Shown here: piece by piece, positions 19,234-27,621 of the stretch | Position numbering within the stretch: position 1 is the stretch's first letter | How the letters are laid out: the number at the start of each line of letters is the position of its first letter | Assembly: GCF_016858125.1 (NCBI RefSeq) | Contig: NZ_CP064781.1 | Coordinates: forward strand, 2,055,501-2,119,500 | Reading direction: 5' to 3' | Length of the DNA: 64,000 nt | From: Azospira restricta | Lineage (GTDB): Bacteria; Pseudomonadota; Gammaproteobacteria; Burkholderiales; Rhodocyclaceae | Made by a program: the position numbers and the translations under genes | The notes under the pieces: model-generated | Told to the model about the DNA's origin: nothing | What the model saw: only the letters and a program-made list of their open reading frames with translations | The model's database searches: none

Positions 19234-20160
19234 GTGACCGCGACCGCATTCATCACCCACAGGGATTGCCATCTGCACGACATGGGCTCCTATCATCCGG
19301 AGTCCCCCGCCCGCCTCACCGCCATCAGCGACCATCTGATCGCGCAAGGCATCGACGCCTACTTCACCTACCACGACGCGCCGCTGGCGAGCTTCGAACA
19401 GCTGCTGCGCGTGCATCCGCCGTCGCATCTGGAGCGCATCAAGCGCACCGCGCCGGAGAGCGGCATCGCCCACCTCGATCCCGATACCGCGATGTGCCCG
19501 CACACCTGGTCGGCGGCGCTGCGCTCGGCGGGCGCCGGCTGCTTGGCGGTGGACCTGGTGATGACGCACGAAGTTCAGAACGCCTTCTGCGCGGTGCGGC
19601 CGCCCGGGCACCACGCCGAGCGCGCCAACGCGATGGGCTTCTGCTTCTTCAACAACATCGCGGTGGCGGCGGCTCATGCGCTGGAGGCGCATGGCCTCGA
19701 GCGCGTGGCGATCATCGATTTCGACGTGCACCACGGCAACGGCACCGAGGACATCTTCAAGGGCGACGAGCGGGTGCTGATGTGCAGCATCTTCCAGCAT
19801 CCGTTCTATCCCTACAGCGGCGCCGACAACCAGGCCGCCAACATGTGCAACATCCCGCTGCCGGCCGGCTCCGGCGGCGAGGAGTTCCGTGGCGCGGTGA
19901 CCGACTGCTGGCTGCCGCGGCTGCACGAGTTCAAGCCGCAGATGGTCTTCGTTTCCGCCGGCTTCGACGCCCATTACGAGGACGACATGGGCAGCATGAA
20001 GCTGTTCGAGAAGGATTACGCCTGGGTGACGCAGCAGGTGAAGGAGGTCGCCGAGCGCCACGCCGGGAAGCGGGTGGTGTCGATGCTCGAAGGCGGCTAT
20101 GTCCTGTCCGCGCTCGCCCGCAGCGTCGCCGCCCATCTGCGCGTGCTCGCCGACATCTGA
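19234..20160 (+). CDS. Histone deacetylase-superfamily hydrolase
   Basis: Zinc-dependent deacetylase fold, 308 residues. The key motifs are intact: RPPGHHAERANAMGFCFFNN (His pair), IIDFDVHHGNGTEDIF (Asp/His zinc ligands), SAGFDAHYEDDMG (third ligand) and EGGY (catalytic Tyr). Bacterial members act on acetylpolyamines, acetoin-related compounds or acyl-lysine. The start is GTG at 19234 with AGGGAAGGCGA upstream. It is divergent from moxR and followed by dapA after 87 nt with its own -10. A second, more distant paralogue lies at 57773-58669. Confidence 0.9.
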   Translation: MTATAFITHRDCHLHDMGSYHPESPARLTAISDHLIAQGIDAYFTYHDAPLASFEQLLRVHPPSHLERIKRTAPESGIAHLDPDTAMCPHTWSAALRSAGAGCLAVDLVMTHEVQNAFCAVRPPGHHAERANAMGFCFFNNIAVAAAHALEAHGLERVAIIDFDVHHGNGTEDIFKGDERVLMCSIFQHPFYPYSGADNQAANMCNIPLPAGSGGEEFRGAVTDCWLPRLHEFKPQMVFVSAGFDAHYEDDMGSMKLFEKDYAWVTQQVKEVAERHAGKRVVSMLEGGYVLSALARSVAAHLRVLADI

Positions 20161-20213
20161 GTCCGGGCCGCCGCGCTCCTTTCGGGGCGATACCCAGCGA
20201 GCCGGCCTTCGGT

Positions 20214-20219
20214 TAGAAT
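20214..20219 (+). promoter_or_regulatory. Possible -10 element for dapA
   Basis: TAGAAT 29 nt before the dapA ATG. No clear -35 is seen. Confidence 0.4.
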
Positions 20220-20247
20220 CCGAAGGTTTCCTTTTTTCGCGCAGCCA

Positions 20248-21132
20248 ATGAACATGATTACCGGATCGATCGTCGCCATCGTCACGCCCATGCATGAGGA
20301 CGGCAGTCTCGACTACGACAGCCTCGGCAAGCTGATCGACCACCACGTCAAGGAAGGCACCGACGGCATCGTCATCGTCGGTACCACCGGCGAGTCGCCG
20401 ACCGTCGACGTCGACGAGCACGGCGAGCTGATCCGCTTCACGGTCGCCCACGCCGCCGGCCGCATCCCGGTGATCGCCGGCACCGGCGCCAATTCGACCG
20501 CCGAGGCGATCGAGCTGACGCGCTACGCGCAGAAGGTCGGCGCCGCAGCCAGCCTGTCGGTCGTACCCTACTACAACAAGCCGACGCAGGAAGGCCTCTA
20601 CCAGCATTTCCGCGCGATCGCCGAGGCGGTCGAGCTGCCGGTGATCCTCTACAACGTGCCCGGCCGCACCGTCGCCGACATGAGCAACGACACGGCGCTG
20701 CGCCTGGCGCAGATCCCCAACATCGTCGGCATCAAGGACGCCACCGGCAACCTCGAGCGCGGCACCGACCTGATCGTGCGCGCACCGAAGGACTTCGCCA
20801 TCTACAGCGGCGACGACGCGTCCGCCTGCGCGCTGATCCTGCTCGGCGCGCACGGCACGATCTCGGTTACCGCCAACGTCGCGCCGCGGCTGATGCACGA
20901 GATGTGCGCCGCCGCGCTTGCCGCCGACGCGAAGACGGCGCGCGAGATCAACGCCCGCCTGCTCGGCCTGCATCGTCATCTGTTCTGCGAGGCGAACCCG
21001 ATTCCGGTGAAGTGGGCCTGCCAGCAGCAGGGGCTGATCCGCGGCGGCATCCGCCTGCCGCTGACGCCGCTGTCCGCCGACTGCCACGAGCGCGTTCGTG
21101 CCGCCATGCGCCAGGCCGGCGCGCTTGCCTGA
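20248..21132 (+). CDS. dapA: 4-hydroxy-tetrahydrodipicolinate synthase
   Basis: Condenses pyruvate with aspartate semialdehyde: first committed step to lysine and meso-diaminopimelate. The 294 residues show GTTGESPTV near 45, the catalytic Tyr in [13 protein letters not shown], and the Schiff-base Lys in [14 protein letters not shown]. The start MNMITGS at 20248 is preferred over a second Met two residues on. bamC follows after 16 nt, an order shared with E. coli dapA-bamC(nlpB). lysC, hom and thrC of the same pathway lie elsewhere in this window. Confidence 0.96.
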   Translation: MNMITGSIVAIVTPMHEDGSLDYDSLGKLIDHHVKEGTDGIVIVGTTGESPTVDVDEHGELIRFTVAHAAGRIPVIAGTGANSTAEAIELTRYAQKVGAAASLSVVPYYNKPTQEGLYQHFRAIAEAVELPVILYNVPGRTVADMSNDTALRLAQIPNIVGIKDATGNLERGTDLIVRAPKDFAIYSGDDASACALILLGAHGTISVTANVAPRLMHEMCAAALAADAKTAREINARLLGLHRHLFCEANPIPVKWACQQQGLIRGGIRLPLTPLSADCHERVRAAMRQAGALA

Positions 21133-21148
21133 TCGGAATCCGTCACCC

Positions 21149-22297
21149 ATGAAGTTTGCTGTGTCGCGCCTGGCTGCGCTCTCCGCGCTGGCTTTCCTGA
21201 CCGCCTGCGGGTCGGTTGGCATCGAGACCAAGAAGGTCGAGTACAAATCGGCGGCGAAAGCGCCGACGCTGGAAACGCCGCCCGATCTGATCGCGCCGGC
21301 GCGCGACGACCGTTTCGCCGTTCCGGATGTTGGCGGCAAGGGCAAGGCGACCTTCTCCGCCTACGCCAACGAACGTACCGCCGAAGGTCGCGCGGCCCGC
21401 GGCAGCGATGTGCTGCCGCAGGTAGACAAAGTCCGCATCGAGCGCTCCGGCAACCAGCGCTGGCTGGTCGTCGGCGGTTCGCCCGACAAGCACTGGGACG
21501 TGGTCAAGGAGTTCTGGCAGGAAACCGGTTTCCTGATCAAGCTCGAACTGCCCGAGGCGGGCGTGATGGAGACGGACTGGGCGGAGAATCGCGCCAAGAT
21601 CCCGCAGGACTTCATCCGCAATTTCCTCGGCAAGGTGATCGACTCGGTGTATTCGACCGCCGAGCGCGACAAGTTCCGCACCCGCCTCGAGCCCGGTGCC
21701 GAGCCCGGGACGACGGACATCTTCATCAGCCATCGCGGCATGTACGAGATCTTCGTCTCGGAAGGCAAGGACCAGACCAAGTGGCAGCCGCGTCCGGCCG
21801 ATCCGGAACTGGAAGCGGAAATGCTGCGCCGCCTGATGGTGCGCTTCGGCTCCGAAGAGAAGCGTGCCGCCGCCGAGATCGTCGCCGCCCAGGAACGTCC
21901 GGCGGCCGAGCGGGCGAAGATCGTGCGCGGCAGCGACGGCGCCGGGGTGCTCGAGGTGCAGGAACGCTTCGACCGCGCCTGGCGGCGCGTCGGCCTGGCG
22001 CTTGACCGAGTCGGCTTCACCGTCGAGGATCGCGACCGTTCGAAGGGTCTCTACTTCGTCCGCTACGTCGACCCGGAAGCCGACGTGAATTCGAAGAAGG
22101 ATGGCGAAAGCTGGCTGGCCAAGCTCAATCCGTTCAAGGGCAGCGAGGCGGCCACGCTGTCGAAGATGCAGTACCGCATCTACGTCGCCGATGGTTCGAG
22201 CGTGTCGAAGGTGCAGGTCCTGTCGCGTGAAGGCGGTGCCGACAACTCGGAAACCGCGCGGAAGATCCTCGGGCTGCTGCACGAACAGTTGCGGTGA
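21149..22297 (+). CDS. bamC: Outer-membrane assembly lipoprotein BamC
   Basis: Accessory lipoprotein of the BAM complex that inserts beta-barrel proteins. A signal peptide ends at the lipobox FLTAC (Cys20). An unstructured stretch of about 60 residues is the part that binds BamD in known structures. Two helix-grip domains follow (about 90-215 and 260-380). The 382 residues are in the usual range. Its TGA overlaps the start of the next gene. Confidence 0.9.
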   Translation: MKFAVSRLAALSALAFLTACGSVGIETKKVEYKSAAKAPTLETPPDLIAPARDDRFAVPDVGGKGKATFSAYANERTAEGRAARGSDVLPQVDKVRIERSGNQRWLVVGGSPDKHWDVVKEFWQETGFLIKLELPEAGVMETDWAENRAKIPQDFIRNFLGKVIDSVYSTAERDKFRTRLEPGAEPGTTDIFISHRGMYEIFVSEGKDQTKWQPRPADPELEAEMLRRLMVRFGSEEKRAAAEIVAAQERPAAERAKIVRGSDGAGVLEVQERFDRAWRRVGLALDRVGFTVEDRDRSKGLYFVRYVDPEADVNSKKDGESWLAKLNPFKGSEAATLSKMQYRIYVADGSSVSKVQVLSREGGADNSETARKILGLLHEQLR

Positions 22298-23064
22298 TGC
22301 GTTTCGCATCGCTCGGCAGCGGCAGCCGTGGCAATGCGTTGCTGGTCGAGGCGGGGAGCACGCGCGTACTCCTCGACTGCGGCTTCGCGATCCGCGAAAC
22401 GGTGCGCCGGCTAGAGCGTCTCGACGTCGCCCCGGAGACCCTTGCCGCGATTCTCGTCACCCACGAGCACAGCGACCACATCGCCGGCGTCTTCAAGTTC
22501 GCGCGGCGCTATGGCCTGCCGGTCTGGCTCACGCACGGCACGCTCGCGGCGGCCCCCGAATCGTGCGGCGAGCCGCCGGCCCTCCGGCTGATCGACGGGC
22601 ACTCCGCCTACGCCCTGGGCGACCTGCAGGTGCTTCCCTATCCGGTGCCGCACGATGCGCGCGAACCGGTCCAGTACGTCTTTTCCGATGGTGCCCGTCG
22701 TCTCGGCGTATTGACCGACGCCGGCGGCCTGACGCCGCACCTGACGGCCATGCTCGACGCCTGCGACGCGCTGGTGCTCGAATGCAACCACGATTCCGGA
22801 ATGCTCGCCGCCTCGGCTTACCCCCCGTCGCTGAAGCGACGCATCGCCGGGCGCCTCGGCCATCTCGACAACGACACCGCCGCCTCGCTGCTGACGCAGG
22901 TGTGCGTCAGCCGCCTGCAGCATGTCGTCGCTGCGCACCTGTCGGAACAGAACAACCGGGTGGGACTGGCGGCCGGGGCGCTCGCGTCGGCGCTCGGCTG
23001 TTCGCCGGAATGGATCGGCGTCGCCGACCAGGAAGCGGGGTTCGACTGGCGCCAGATTTGCTGA
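22297..23064 (+). CDS. MBL-fold metallo-hydrolase (YycJ/WalJ-like)
   Basis: Metallo-beta-lactamase-fold hydrolase of 255 residues with the metal-binding motif VTHEHSDHIAG, an Asp in GVLTDAGG, and a late His in VVAAHLSEQNN. It begins MRFASLGSGSRGNALLVE, as in the YycJ/WalJ group, which includes putative nucleases and cell-wall-associated hydrolases. The ATG at 22297 overlaps the bamC stop; a GTG one codon earlier is possible. A bidirectional terminator follows. Confidence 0.87.
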   Translation: MRFASLGSGSRGNALLVEAGSTRVLLDCGFAIRETVRRLERLDVAPETLAAILVTHEHSDHIAGVFKFARRYGLPVWLTHGTLAAAPESCGEPPALRLIDGHSAYALGDLQVLPYPVPHDAREPVQYVFSDGARRLGVLTDAGGLTPHLTAMLDACDALVLECNHDSGMLAASAYPPSLKRRIAGRLGHLDNDTAASLLTQVCVSRLQHVVAAHLSEQNNRVGLAAGALASALGCSPEWIGVADQEAGFDWRQIC

Positions 23065-23101
23065 GCGGCGGAAGAGCATTCCTGCCGCCAGCGACGGAAA
23101 C

Positions 23102-23130
23102 AAAAAAGCCGGTCTTGCGACCGGCTTTTT
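23102..23130. terminator. Bidirectional rho-independent terminator
   Basis: AAAAAA, a 7-bp stem GCCGGTC/GACCGGC with TTGC loop, then TTTTT, placed between the convergent metallo-hydrolase and lipoprotein genes. It can serve both strands. Confidence 0.93.
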
Positions 23131-23150
23131 CATTGTGCGGCTGAGCCGGA

Positions 23151-23423
23151 TTACTTCTTTTCCGGAGCGGCCGGGGCGGCAGCCGGGGCAGCGGCCGGAG
23201 CGGCTTCGGCCGGCTTGGCGGCGTCAGCAGCAGCCGGGGCGGCGGCCGGAGCGGCGGCATCGGCCGGCTTGGCAGCGTCAGCGGCCGGGGCCGGAGCAGC
23301 AGCCGGGGCCGGAGCGGCGGCCGGAGCCGGAGCCGGGGCGGCAGCAGCCGGGGCTTCTTCTTTCTTGCCGCAGGCGGTGACGGCCAGGGCGACGAGGGCA
23401 GCAACGAGGAGAGAACGGTTCAT
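23151..23423 (-). CDS. Ala/Pro-rich repeat lipoprotein, 90 aa
   Basis: Short lipoprotein: signal peptide MNRSLLVAALVALAVTAC with Cys18 as the lipid anchor, then GKKEE and about 65 residues made almost only of Ala and Pro with spaced AADAAKPA-type repeats, ending in PEKK. Such sequences are extended and could span periplasm or cell wall. Codon use follows the genome, so the frame is credible. No enzymatic domain is present. Transcription starts to the right, with a stem-loop in the 5' untranslated part. Confidence 0.75.
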   Translation of the reverse strand: MNRSLLVAALVALAVTACGKKEEAPAAAAPAPAPAAAPAPAAAPAPAADAAKPADAAAPAAAPAAADAAKPAEAAPAAAPAAAPAAPEKK

Positions 23424-23471
23424 TTTCTATTTCCTTATCGATAACGAAACGGGAACTGCATTACCAAATTT

Positions 23472-23507
23472 GGCTGACCGGCTGTTGCCAGTCAGCCGAA
23501 AATGATA
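23472..23507 (-). promoter_or_regulatory. Promoter -10 and 5'-UTR stem-loop of the lipoprotein gene
   Basis: On the minus strand TATCAT (23507-23502) is followed by a strong hairpin: GGCTGAC/GTCAGCC outer stem with an inner GGC-aaca-GCC stem (23497-23472), about 50 nt before the ATG. If transcription starts near 23495, the hairpin is at the very 5' end of the mRNA and may stabilise it. No consensus -35 was found. Confidence 0.45.
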
Positions 23508-23575
23508 GCACTAATTGCGTGCGGTTCATAGAAAGGCCGGCCTTATGCCGGAACGCTAGACCCTTGCCGGACGGG

Positions 23576-24055
23576 CTACAGGCCCAGGGTGGTGGCGCTG
23601 ATCGGGGTGCCGCCTTCCGCCCAGATGTCCTCGAAGCGCTTGCCGTAAGGACTGCAGGCATCGGCATCGGCGAGGATTTCCTTGCTGCGCGGGTGGTCGT
23701 GATGGAAACGGACGACAGCGCTGGCGTCATCGATGAGCAGCATCGAGTCGCTGAGGCGCGCGAGGTGCGGCGGCACTTCGACGAGCTGGAAACGGTGCGC
23801 GAAGGTCTGCAGCAGCTGCATCAGGCGCGGGCTGTGCGTACGGATCGCCTGCGCCGACTGCACCGCGATGCGCAGCCGAACGTTCGGCGCGCGCCGCAGG
23901 AAATCGGCCAGCGCCTGGTGGTGGCCGGGTTTTTCCAGCCGAAGCGAAGCGAGGTCGCGGTCGAAGATCGCGATCGCATTCTCCGCCGTCGGCAGCAGTT
24001 GCCCGACGGCGGTTTCGTATTCGCTCCAGGAGGTCAGCAGTCGCTCGCTCGCCAT
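23576..24055 (-). CDS. Conserved hypothetical protein (DUF7931-like)
   Basis: 159 residues with the pattern of a betaproteobacterial family: WSEYETAVGQLL..., AIAIFDRDLASLRLEKP, LADFLRRAPNVRLRI, then FHHDHPRSKE and RFEDIWAEG. The Asp in FDRDL and the HHDH segment resemble a reduced phospholipase D-like fold, but a full HKD motif is absent. It follows rlmD on the same strand after 54 nt. Family resemblance is from memory; function unknown. Confidence 0.7.
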   Translation of the reverse strand: MASERLLTSWSEYETAVGQLLPTAENAIAIFDRDLASLRLEKPGHHQALADFLRRAPNVRLRIAVQSAQAIRTHSPRLMQLLQTFAHRFQLVEVPPHLARLSDSMLLIDDASAVVRFHHDHPRSKEILADADACSPYGKRFEDIWAEGGTPISATTLGL

Positions 24056-24109
24056 CGACGAACCATAGCAGCGCGCGAACGGCGGGACAAGCCGTTCGCG
24101 GCGACGCTG

Positions 24110-25408
24110 TCAGGCGCGCTCGAACAGCGCGATCGACTCGACGTGCGAGGTATTCGGGAACATGTTGACGACGCCGGCGCCGCGCATCCGGTAGCCCTTC
24201 TGGGTGGTCAGCACCGCGGCATCGCGGGCGAGCGTCGACGGGTTGCAGGAGACGTAGACGATGCGCTGCGGGCCGTCGGCGCCGAGTGCCTTGACCACCT
24301 CGATGGCGCCCTCGCGCGGCGGATCGATCAGCATCTTGTCGAAATGGCCGAGCGCGGCGAGGCTTTCCTCGCTGGCCTCGAACAGGTTGGCGACGCCGTA
24401 CTCGGTGTTCGCCGACAGGCCGTTGGCAGCGGCGTTCTCGGCGGCGCGCCGGACCAGCGCGGCGCTGCCCTCGATGCCGACGACGCGGGCGCCGGAGCGC
24501 GCGATCGGCAGCGTAAAGTTGCCGAGCCCGCAGAACATGTCGGCGATGCGCTCGCCCGGCTGCGGGTCGAGCAATGCCATCGCGCGGCGGACGAGGACGC
24601 GGTTGATGGCGTGGTTGACCTGCGTGAATTCGGTCGGCGAGAAGAACAGCTCGATGCCGAACTCCGGCAGTGTGTAGCTCAGCGCCTCGCCGTCTTCCGG
24701 GTAGAAGCGGGTGACGCTGTCCGGCCCCTTCGGCTGCAGCCAGATCTGCACGCCGTGGCGGTCGCCGAAGTCGCGCAGCAGCGCCTCGTCGTTGCCGTCG
24801 ATCGGCTCCAGGATGCGGAAGACGAGCACCGTGCAGCGCTCGCCGACGGCGACCTCGACCTGCGGCATCCGGTCGCGGATCGACAGCGCGCCGGTCAGTT
24901 CGCGCAGCGGCAGGAGCAGGTCGGAGACGTGGCGCGGCAGGTTGCGGCACTCGCGCATGTCGGCGATGTAGCTGCTCCGCTTTTCGTGGAAGCCGACCAG
25001 CATGCCGCCCTTCTTCGGCACCAGGCGCACGCTGACGCGGGCGCGGTGGCGGTAGCCCCACTGTTCGCCGTAGATCGGCGAGTAGAGCTGCTCCGGCTTG
25101 ATGCGGCCGATGTGCCACAGGTTGTCCTCGAGCACGCGCTGTTTGGCGGCGATCTGGGCCGGGTGGTCGGCGTGCTGCATGCTGCAGCCGCCGCAGACGC
25201 CGAAGTGCGGGCAGGCCGGCGCGACACGGTCGCCCGAGGCGCGGACGATGCGCGTCACCTGCGCCAGCTCGTAGCTCGGCTTCTTGCGGTAGCTGGAATA
25301 CTCGACCTCCTCGAGCGGCAGAGCGCCCTCGACGAAGATGGTCTTGCCTTCGAGGCGGGTGATCCCGCGCGCTTCGTGATCCAGCGATTCGATGATTCCG
25401 ACGGGCAT
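24110..25408 (-). CDS. rlmD: 23S rRNA (uracil(1939)-C(5))-methyltransferase
   Basis: Methylates U1939 of 23S rRNA using SAM. The 432 residues begin with a short TRAM-like domain. Iron-sulfur cysteines are [10 protein letters not shown] plus a fourth Cys in MRECRNL. The Rossmann methyltransferase domain has [15 protein letters not shown], and the catalytic Cys lies in [13 protein letters not shown]. It lies downstream of a tRNA-Arg terminator, so it probably has its own promoter around 25410-25430. Confidence 0.94.
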   Translation of the reverse strand: MPVGIIESLDHEARGITRLEGKTIFVEGALPLEEVEYSSYRKKPSYELAQVTRIVRASGDRVAPACPHFGVCGGCSMQHADHPAQIAAKQRVLEDNLWHIGRIKPEQLYSPIYGEQWGYRHRARVSVRLVPKKGGMLVGFHEKRSSYIADMRECRNLPRHVSDLLLPLRELTGALSIRDRMPQVEVAVGERCTVLVFRILEPIDGNDEALLRDFGDRHGVQIWLQPKGPDSVTRFYPEDGEALSYTLPEFGIELFFSPTEFTQVNHAINRVLVRRAMALLDPQPGERIADMFCGLGNFTLPIARSGARVVGIEGSAALVRRAAENAAANGLSANTEYGVANLFEASEESLAALGHFDKMLIDPPREGAIEVVKALGADGPQRIVYVSCNPSTLARDAAVLTTQKGYRMRGAGVVNMFPNTSHVESIALFERA

Positions 25409-25428
25409 GCTTTGGGTACCTGAAAAGC

Positions 25429-25460
25429 AAAAAGCCGATTTCGCGAGAAATCGGCTTTTT
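25429..25460 (-). terminator. Rho-independent terminator after tRNA-Arg
   Basis: Perfect stem AAAAAGCCGATTTC / GAAATCGGCTTTTT with GCGA loop. Read on the minus strand it follows the tRNA-Arg 3' end within about 10 nt; it is symmetrical and could act both ways. Confidence 0.92.
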
Positions 25461-25468
25461 GGTGAAAC

Positions 25469-25545
25469 TGGCGCGCCCGGCAGGATTCGAACCCACGACC
25501 CCCTGGTTCGTAGCCAGGTACTCTATCCAACTGAGCTACGGGCGC
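25469..25545 (-). tRNA. tRNA-Arg (ACG)
   Basis: 77-nt cloverleaf with encoded CCA (plus-strand TGG at 25469-25471). Acceptor stem GCGCCCG/CGGGCGC; anticodon stem CCTGG/CCAGG with loop CTACGAA, anticodon ACG (read as ICG after deamination); T-loop GTTCGAATC. Probably co-transcribed with the tRNA-Ser upstream. Confidence 0.97.
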
Positions 25546-25609
25546 GTTGCAAAGAAGCGGCATTATACGGACCGTTTCTGTTTTTGCCAAGTTCGATATT
25601 GCAAAAACT

Positions 25610-25703
25610 TGGCGGAGACGGAGGGATTCGAACCCTCGATACGAGTTTTAGCCCGTATGCTCCCTTAGCAGGGGAGTGCCTTCGACCTCTCGGCCACGTC
25701 TCC
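25610..25703 (-). tRNA. tRNA-Ser (GCT)
   Basis: 94-nt class II tRNA with a long variable arm and encoded CCA (plus-strand TGG at 25610-25612). Acceptor stem GGAGACG/CGTCTCC; anticodon stem CTCCC/GGGAG with loop CTGCTAA, anticodon GCT; T-loop GTTCGAATC. Confidence 0.97.
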
Positions 25704-25747
25704 GAAAGGGCGCGATGATAGCCGTTTCACCTCGCCCGGTCAAACCG

Positions 25748-25773
25748 CACCGGCGCCGTCCGTGGCGCCGGTG
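25748..25773 (-). terminator. Possible terminator after lysC
   Basis: 10-bp perfect stem CACCGGCGCC/GGCGCCGGTG with a 6-nt loop, 14 nt after the lysC stop. Only TTT follows on the minus strand, so it is a weak intrinsic terminator or a 3'-end stabilising stem. Confidence 0.5.
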
Positions 25774-25786
25774 TCTGCCGCTGTGC

Positions 25787-27010
25787 TCAGGCCTGGTCCA
25801 GGCCGAAGGTCTTGTGCAGCACGCGCACGGCGAGTTCCAGGTACTTCTCGTCGATGACGACGGAAATCTTGATCTCGGAGGTCGAGATCATCTGGATGTT
25901 GATGCCTTCCTCGGCCAGCGCGCGGAACATCTGGCTGGCGACACCCGGGTGCGAGCGCATGCCGACGCCGACCGCGGAGACCTTGCAGATCTTGTTGTCG
26001 CCGACGATCTCGCGCGCGCCGATGTGGCTCTTGACGCTTTCCAGCACGCCGAGGGCCTTGTTGAACTCGCCGCGGTTCACCGTGAACGAGAAGTCGGTGG
26101 TGCCGTCGTGGCCGACATTCTGGATGATCATGTCGACGTCGATGTTGGCGTCGGCGATCGGGCCGAGGATCTGGTAGGCGATGCCGGGGCGATCAGGCAC
26201 ACCGAGCACGGTGAGCTTGGCCTCGTCGCGGTTGAAGGCGATGCCGGAGATGATCGGTTGTTCCATGTTCTTGTCTTCCTCAACAGTAATCAGCGTGCCT
26301 TCGCCTTCGTCGGTGAAGCTGGAGAGCACGCGCAGTTTGACCTTGTACTTGCCGGCGAATTCGACCGAGCGGATCTGCAGCACCTTCGAGCCGAGGCTGG
26401 CCATCTCCAGCATTTCCTCGAAGGTGATGGTGTCGAGCTTCTTCGCTTCCGGAACGATGCGCGGGTCGGTGGTGTACACGCCGTCGACGTCGGTGTAGAT
26501 CTGGCACTCGTCGGCCTTCAGCGCCGCGGCCAGCGCGACGGCGGAGGTGTCCGAGCCGCCGCGGCCGAGCGTCGTGATGTTGCCGTTCTCGTCGGCACCC
26601 TGGAAGCCGGCGACGACGACGACATTGCCTTCGGCCAGGTCCTGGCGGATCCTCTCGTCGTCGATCTGCAGGATGCGCGCCTTGGTGAAGGTGCTGTCGG
26701 TCAGCACGCGCACCTGCGGTCCGGTGTAGCTCTTGGCCTTGCAGCCTTCCTGCATGATCGCCATCGCCAGCAGGCCGATCGTGACCTGCTCGCCGGTGGC
26801 GGCGATGACGTCCAGCTCGCGCGCGTCCGGGCTGGGCATGATTTCCTTGGCCAGCGCGATCAGGCGGTTGGTTTCGCCCGACATGGCCGACGGCACGACG
26901 ACGACGTCGTGCCCCATGGCTTTCCAGCGCGCCACGCGCTTGGCGACATTCTTGATGCGGTCGGGCGAGCCGACCGAGGTGCCGCCGTATTTCTGAACTA
27001 TCAGCGCCAT
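25787..27010 (-). CDS. lysC: Aspartate kinase
   Basis: Phosphorylates aspartate: first step of the lysine, threonine and methionine pathway. The 407 residues show the N-terminal VQKYGGTSVGS, GRGGSDTSAVALAAAL and YTDVDGVYTTDPR, and C-terminal paired ACT domains (about 265-400), which mediate feedback inhibition in this monofunctional class. The start overlaps nothing; about 240 nt separate it from the divergent Xre-type gene. Transcription runs toward tRNA-Ser and tRNA-Arg. Confidence 0.96.
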   Translation of the reverse strand: MALIVQKYGGTSVGSPDRIKNVAKRVARWKAMGHDVVVVPSAMSGETNRLIALAKEIMPSPDARELDVIAATGEQVTIGLLAMAIMQEGCKAKSYTGPQVRVLTDSTFTKARILQIDDERIRQDLAEGNVVVVAGFQGADENGNITTLGRGGSDTSAVALAAALKADECQIYTDVDGVYTTDPRIVPEAKKLDTITFEEMLEMASLGSKVLQIRSVEFAGKYKVKLRVLSSFTDEGEGTLITVEEDKNMEQPIISGIAFNRDEAKLTVLGVPDRPGIAYQILGPIADANIDVDMIIQNVGHDGTTDFSFTVNRGEFNKALGVLESVKSHIGAREIVGDNKICKVSAVGVGMRSHPGVASQMFRALAEEGINIQMISTSEIKISVVIDEKYLELAVRVLHKTFGLDQA

Positions 27011-27133
27011 TGGTGATCCAAAGTTCCGGTGAAAAGCGGCAATTCTAGCGCATGATGCGCTTGAAAAGTAAGGTGTTTCCGATGGCTTGTCCCTGCGTTT
27101 TCAGGGGTGCGGATGACGCCCGCGTGATGCCAC

Positions 27134-27161
27134 TTGCAAATATATGTATTTGGTCTATACT
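27134..27161 (+). promoter_or_regulatory. Sigma-70-type promoter of the Xre-type gene with operator
   Basis: TTGCAA (27134-27139, -35) and TATACT (27156-27161, -10) are separated by 16 nt. Between and partly within them lies a perfect inverted repeat CAAATA-TATG-TATTTG (27137-27152), placed to block polymerase if bound. The stretch is strikingly AT-rich against the genome. The predicted 5' UTR is about 84 nt. Confidence 0.7.
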
Positions 27162-27180
27162 GCAAAATGTATTACTAAAG

Positions 27181-27201
27181 TCATATGCGCAAGGTCATAT
27201 G
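27181..27201 (+). repeat. Direct repeat TCATATG in the Xre-gene leader
   Basis: TCATATG occurs at 27181-27187 and 27195-27201, 14 nt start to start, 20-40 nt after the predicted transcription start. It may be a second regulator-binding site. Confidence 0.5.
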
Positions 27202-27251
27202 GCGGGCGGGGGATGTCCCCTGGTCAACACCTGATGAACGAAAGGGCAATC

Positions 27252-27557
27252 ATGAGCAACGTCAAGGCTATCGAAAAGATCGAACCGCGCGAAATCCGCC
27301 GCAAGCTCGGTCTCAACCAGCAGCAGTTCTGGTCCAAGATCGGCGTCACCCAGAGCGGCGGCTCCCGCTACGAAAGCGGCCGCAACATGCCGAAGCCGGT
27401 GCGCGAACTGCTGCGCCTGGTCCATGTCGAGCAGGTCGACATCCAGCGCATCAAGCGCGAGGACGTCGAGGTCATCGAGTACCTGCGGGCGCATGAGCCG
27501 GAACTGCTGAAGACCCTGCGCAAGTCGGCGAAGGCCAAGGGCAAGAAGGCCGCCTGA
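27252..27557 (+). CDS. Xre-type helix-turn-helix protein, 101 aa
   Basis: Small DNA-binding protein. The helix-turn-helix is at about residues 13-55 (REIRRKLGLNQQQFWSKIGV, then SRYESGRNMPKPVRELL), followed by a helix and a lysine-rich tail (KSAKAKGKKAA) that could contact DNA non-specifically. The start at 27252 gives MSNVKAIEK. No partner toxin gene is adjacent, so it is not an obvious antitoxin. The inverted repeat within its promoter suggests autoregulation, which is inference. Confidence 0.85.
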   Translation: MSNVKAIEKIEPREIRRKLGLNQQQFWSKIGVTQSGGSRYESGRNMPKPVRELLRLVHVEQVDIQRIKREDVEVIEYLRAHEPELLKTLRKSAKAKGKKAA

Positions 27558-27621
27558 GTGATGCGCCCCGTGCACTCCGAAGAAATGCCCTCGGGGTGCG
27601 CTTGGGCGTGGCGGCGCGGAT

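Noticed and set aside
19072-21345. Upstream extension of the moxR frame to over 1,000 codons
   Set aside because: The extension is antisense to the deacetylase and dapA genes; MoxR homology begins at MSDLRNALG (19071).
23151-23423. Ala/Pro repeat region as a non-coding tandem repeat
   Set aside because: The minus frame has a proper signal peptide, lipobox and charged end; the opposite frames have none of these.
27252-27557. Xre-type protein as antitoxin of a toxin-antitoxin pair
   Set aside because: No small toxin-like frame is adjacent on the same strand; the neighbour is a minus-strand radical SAM gene.
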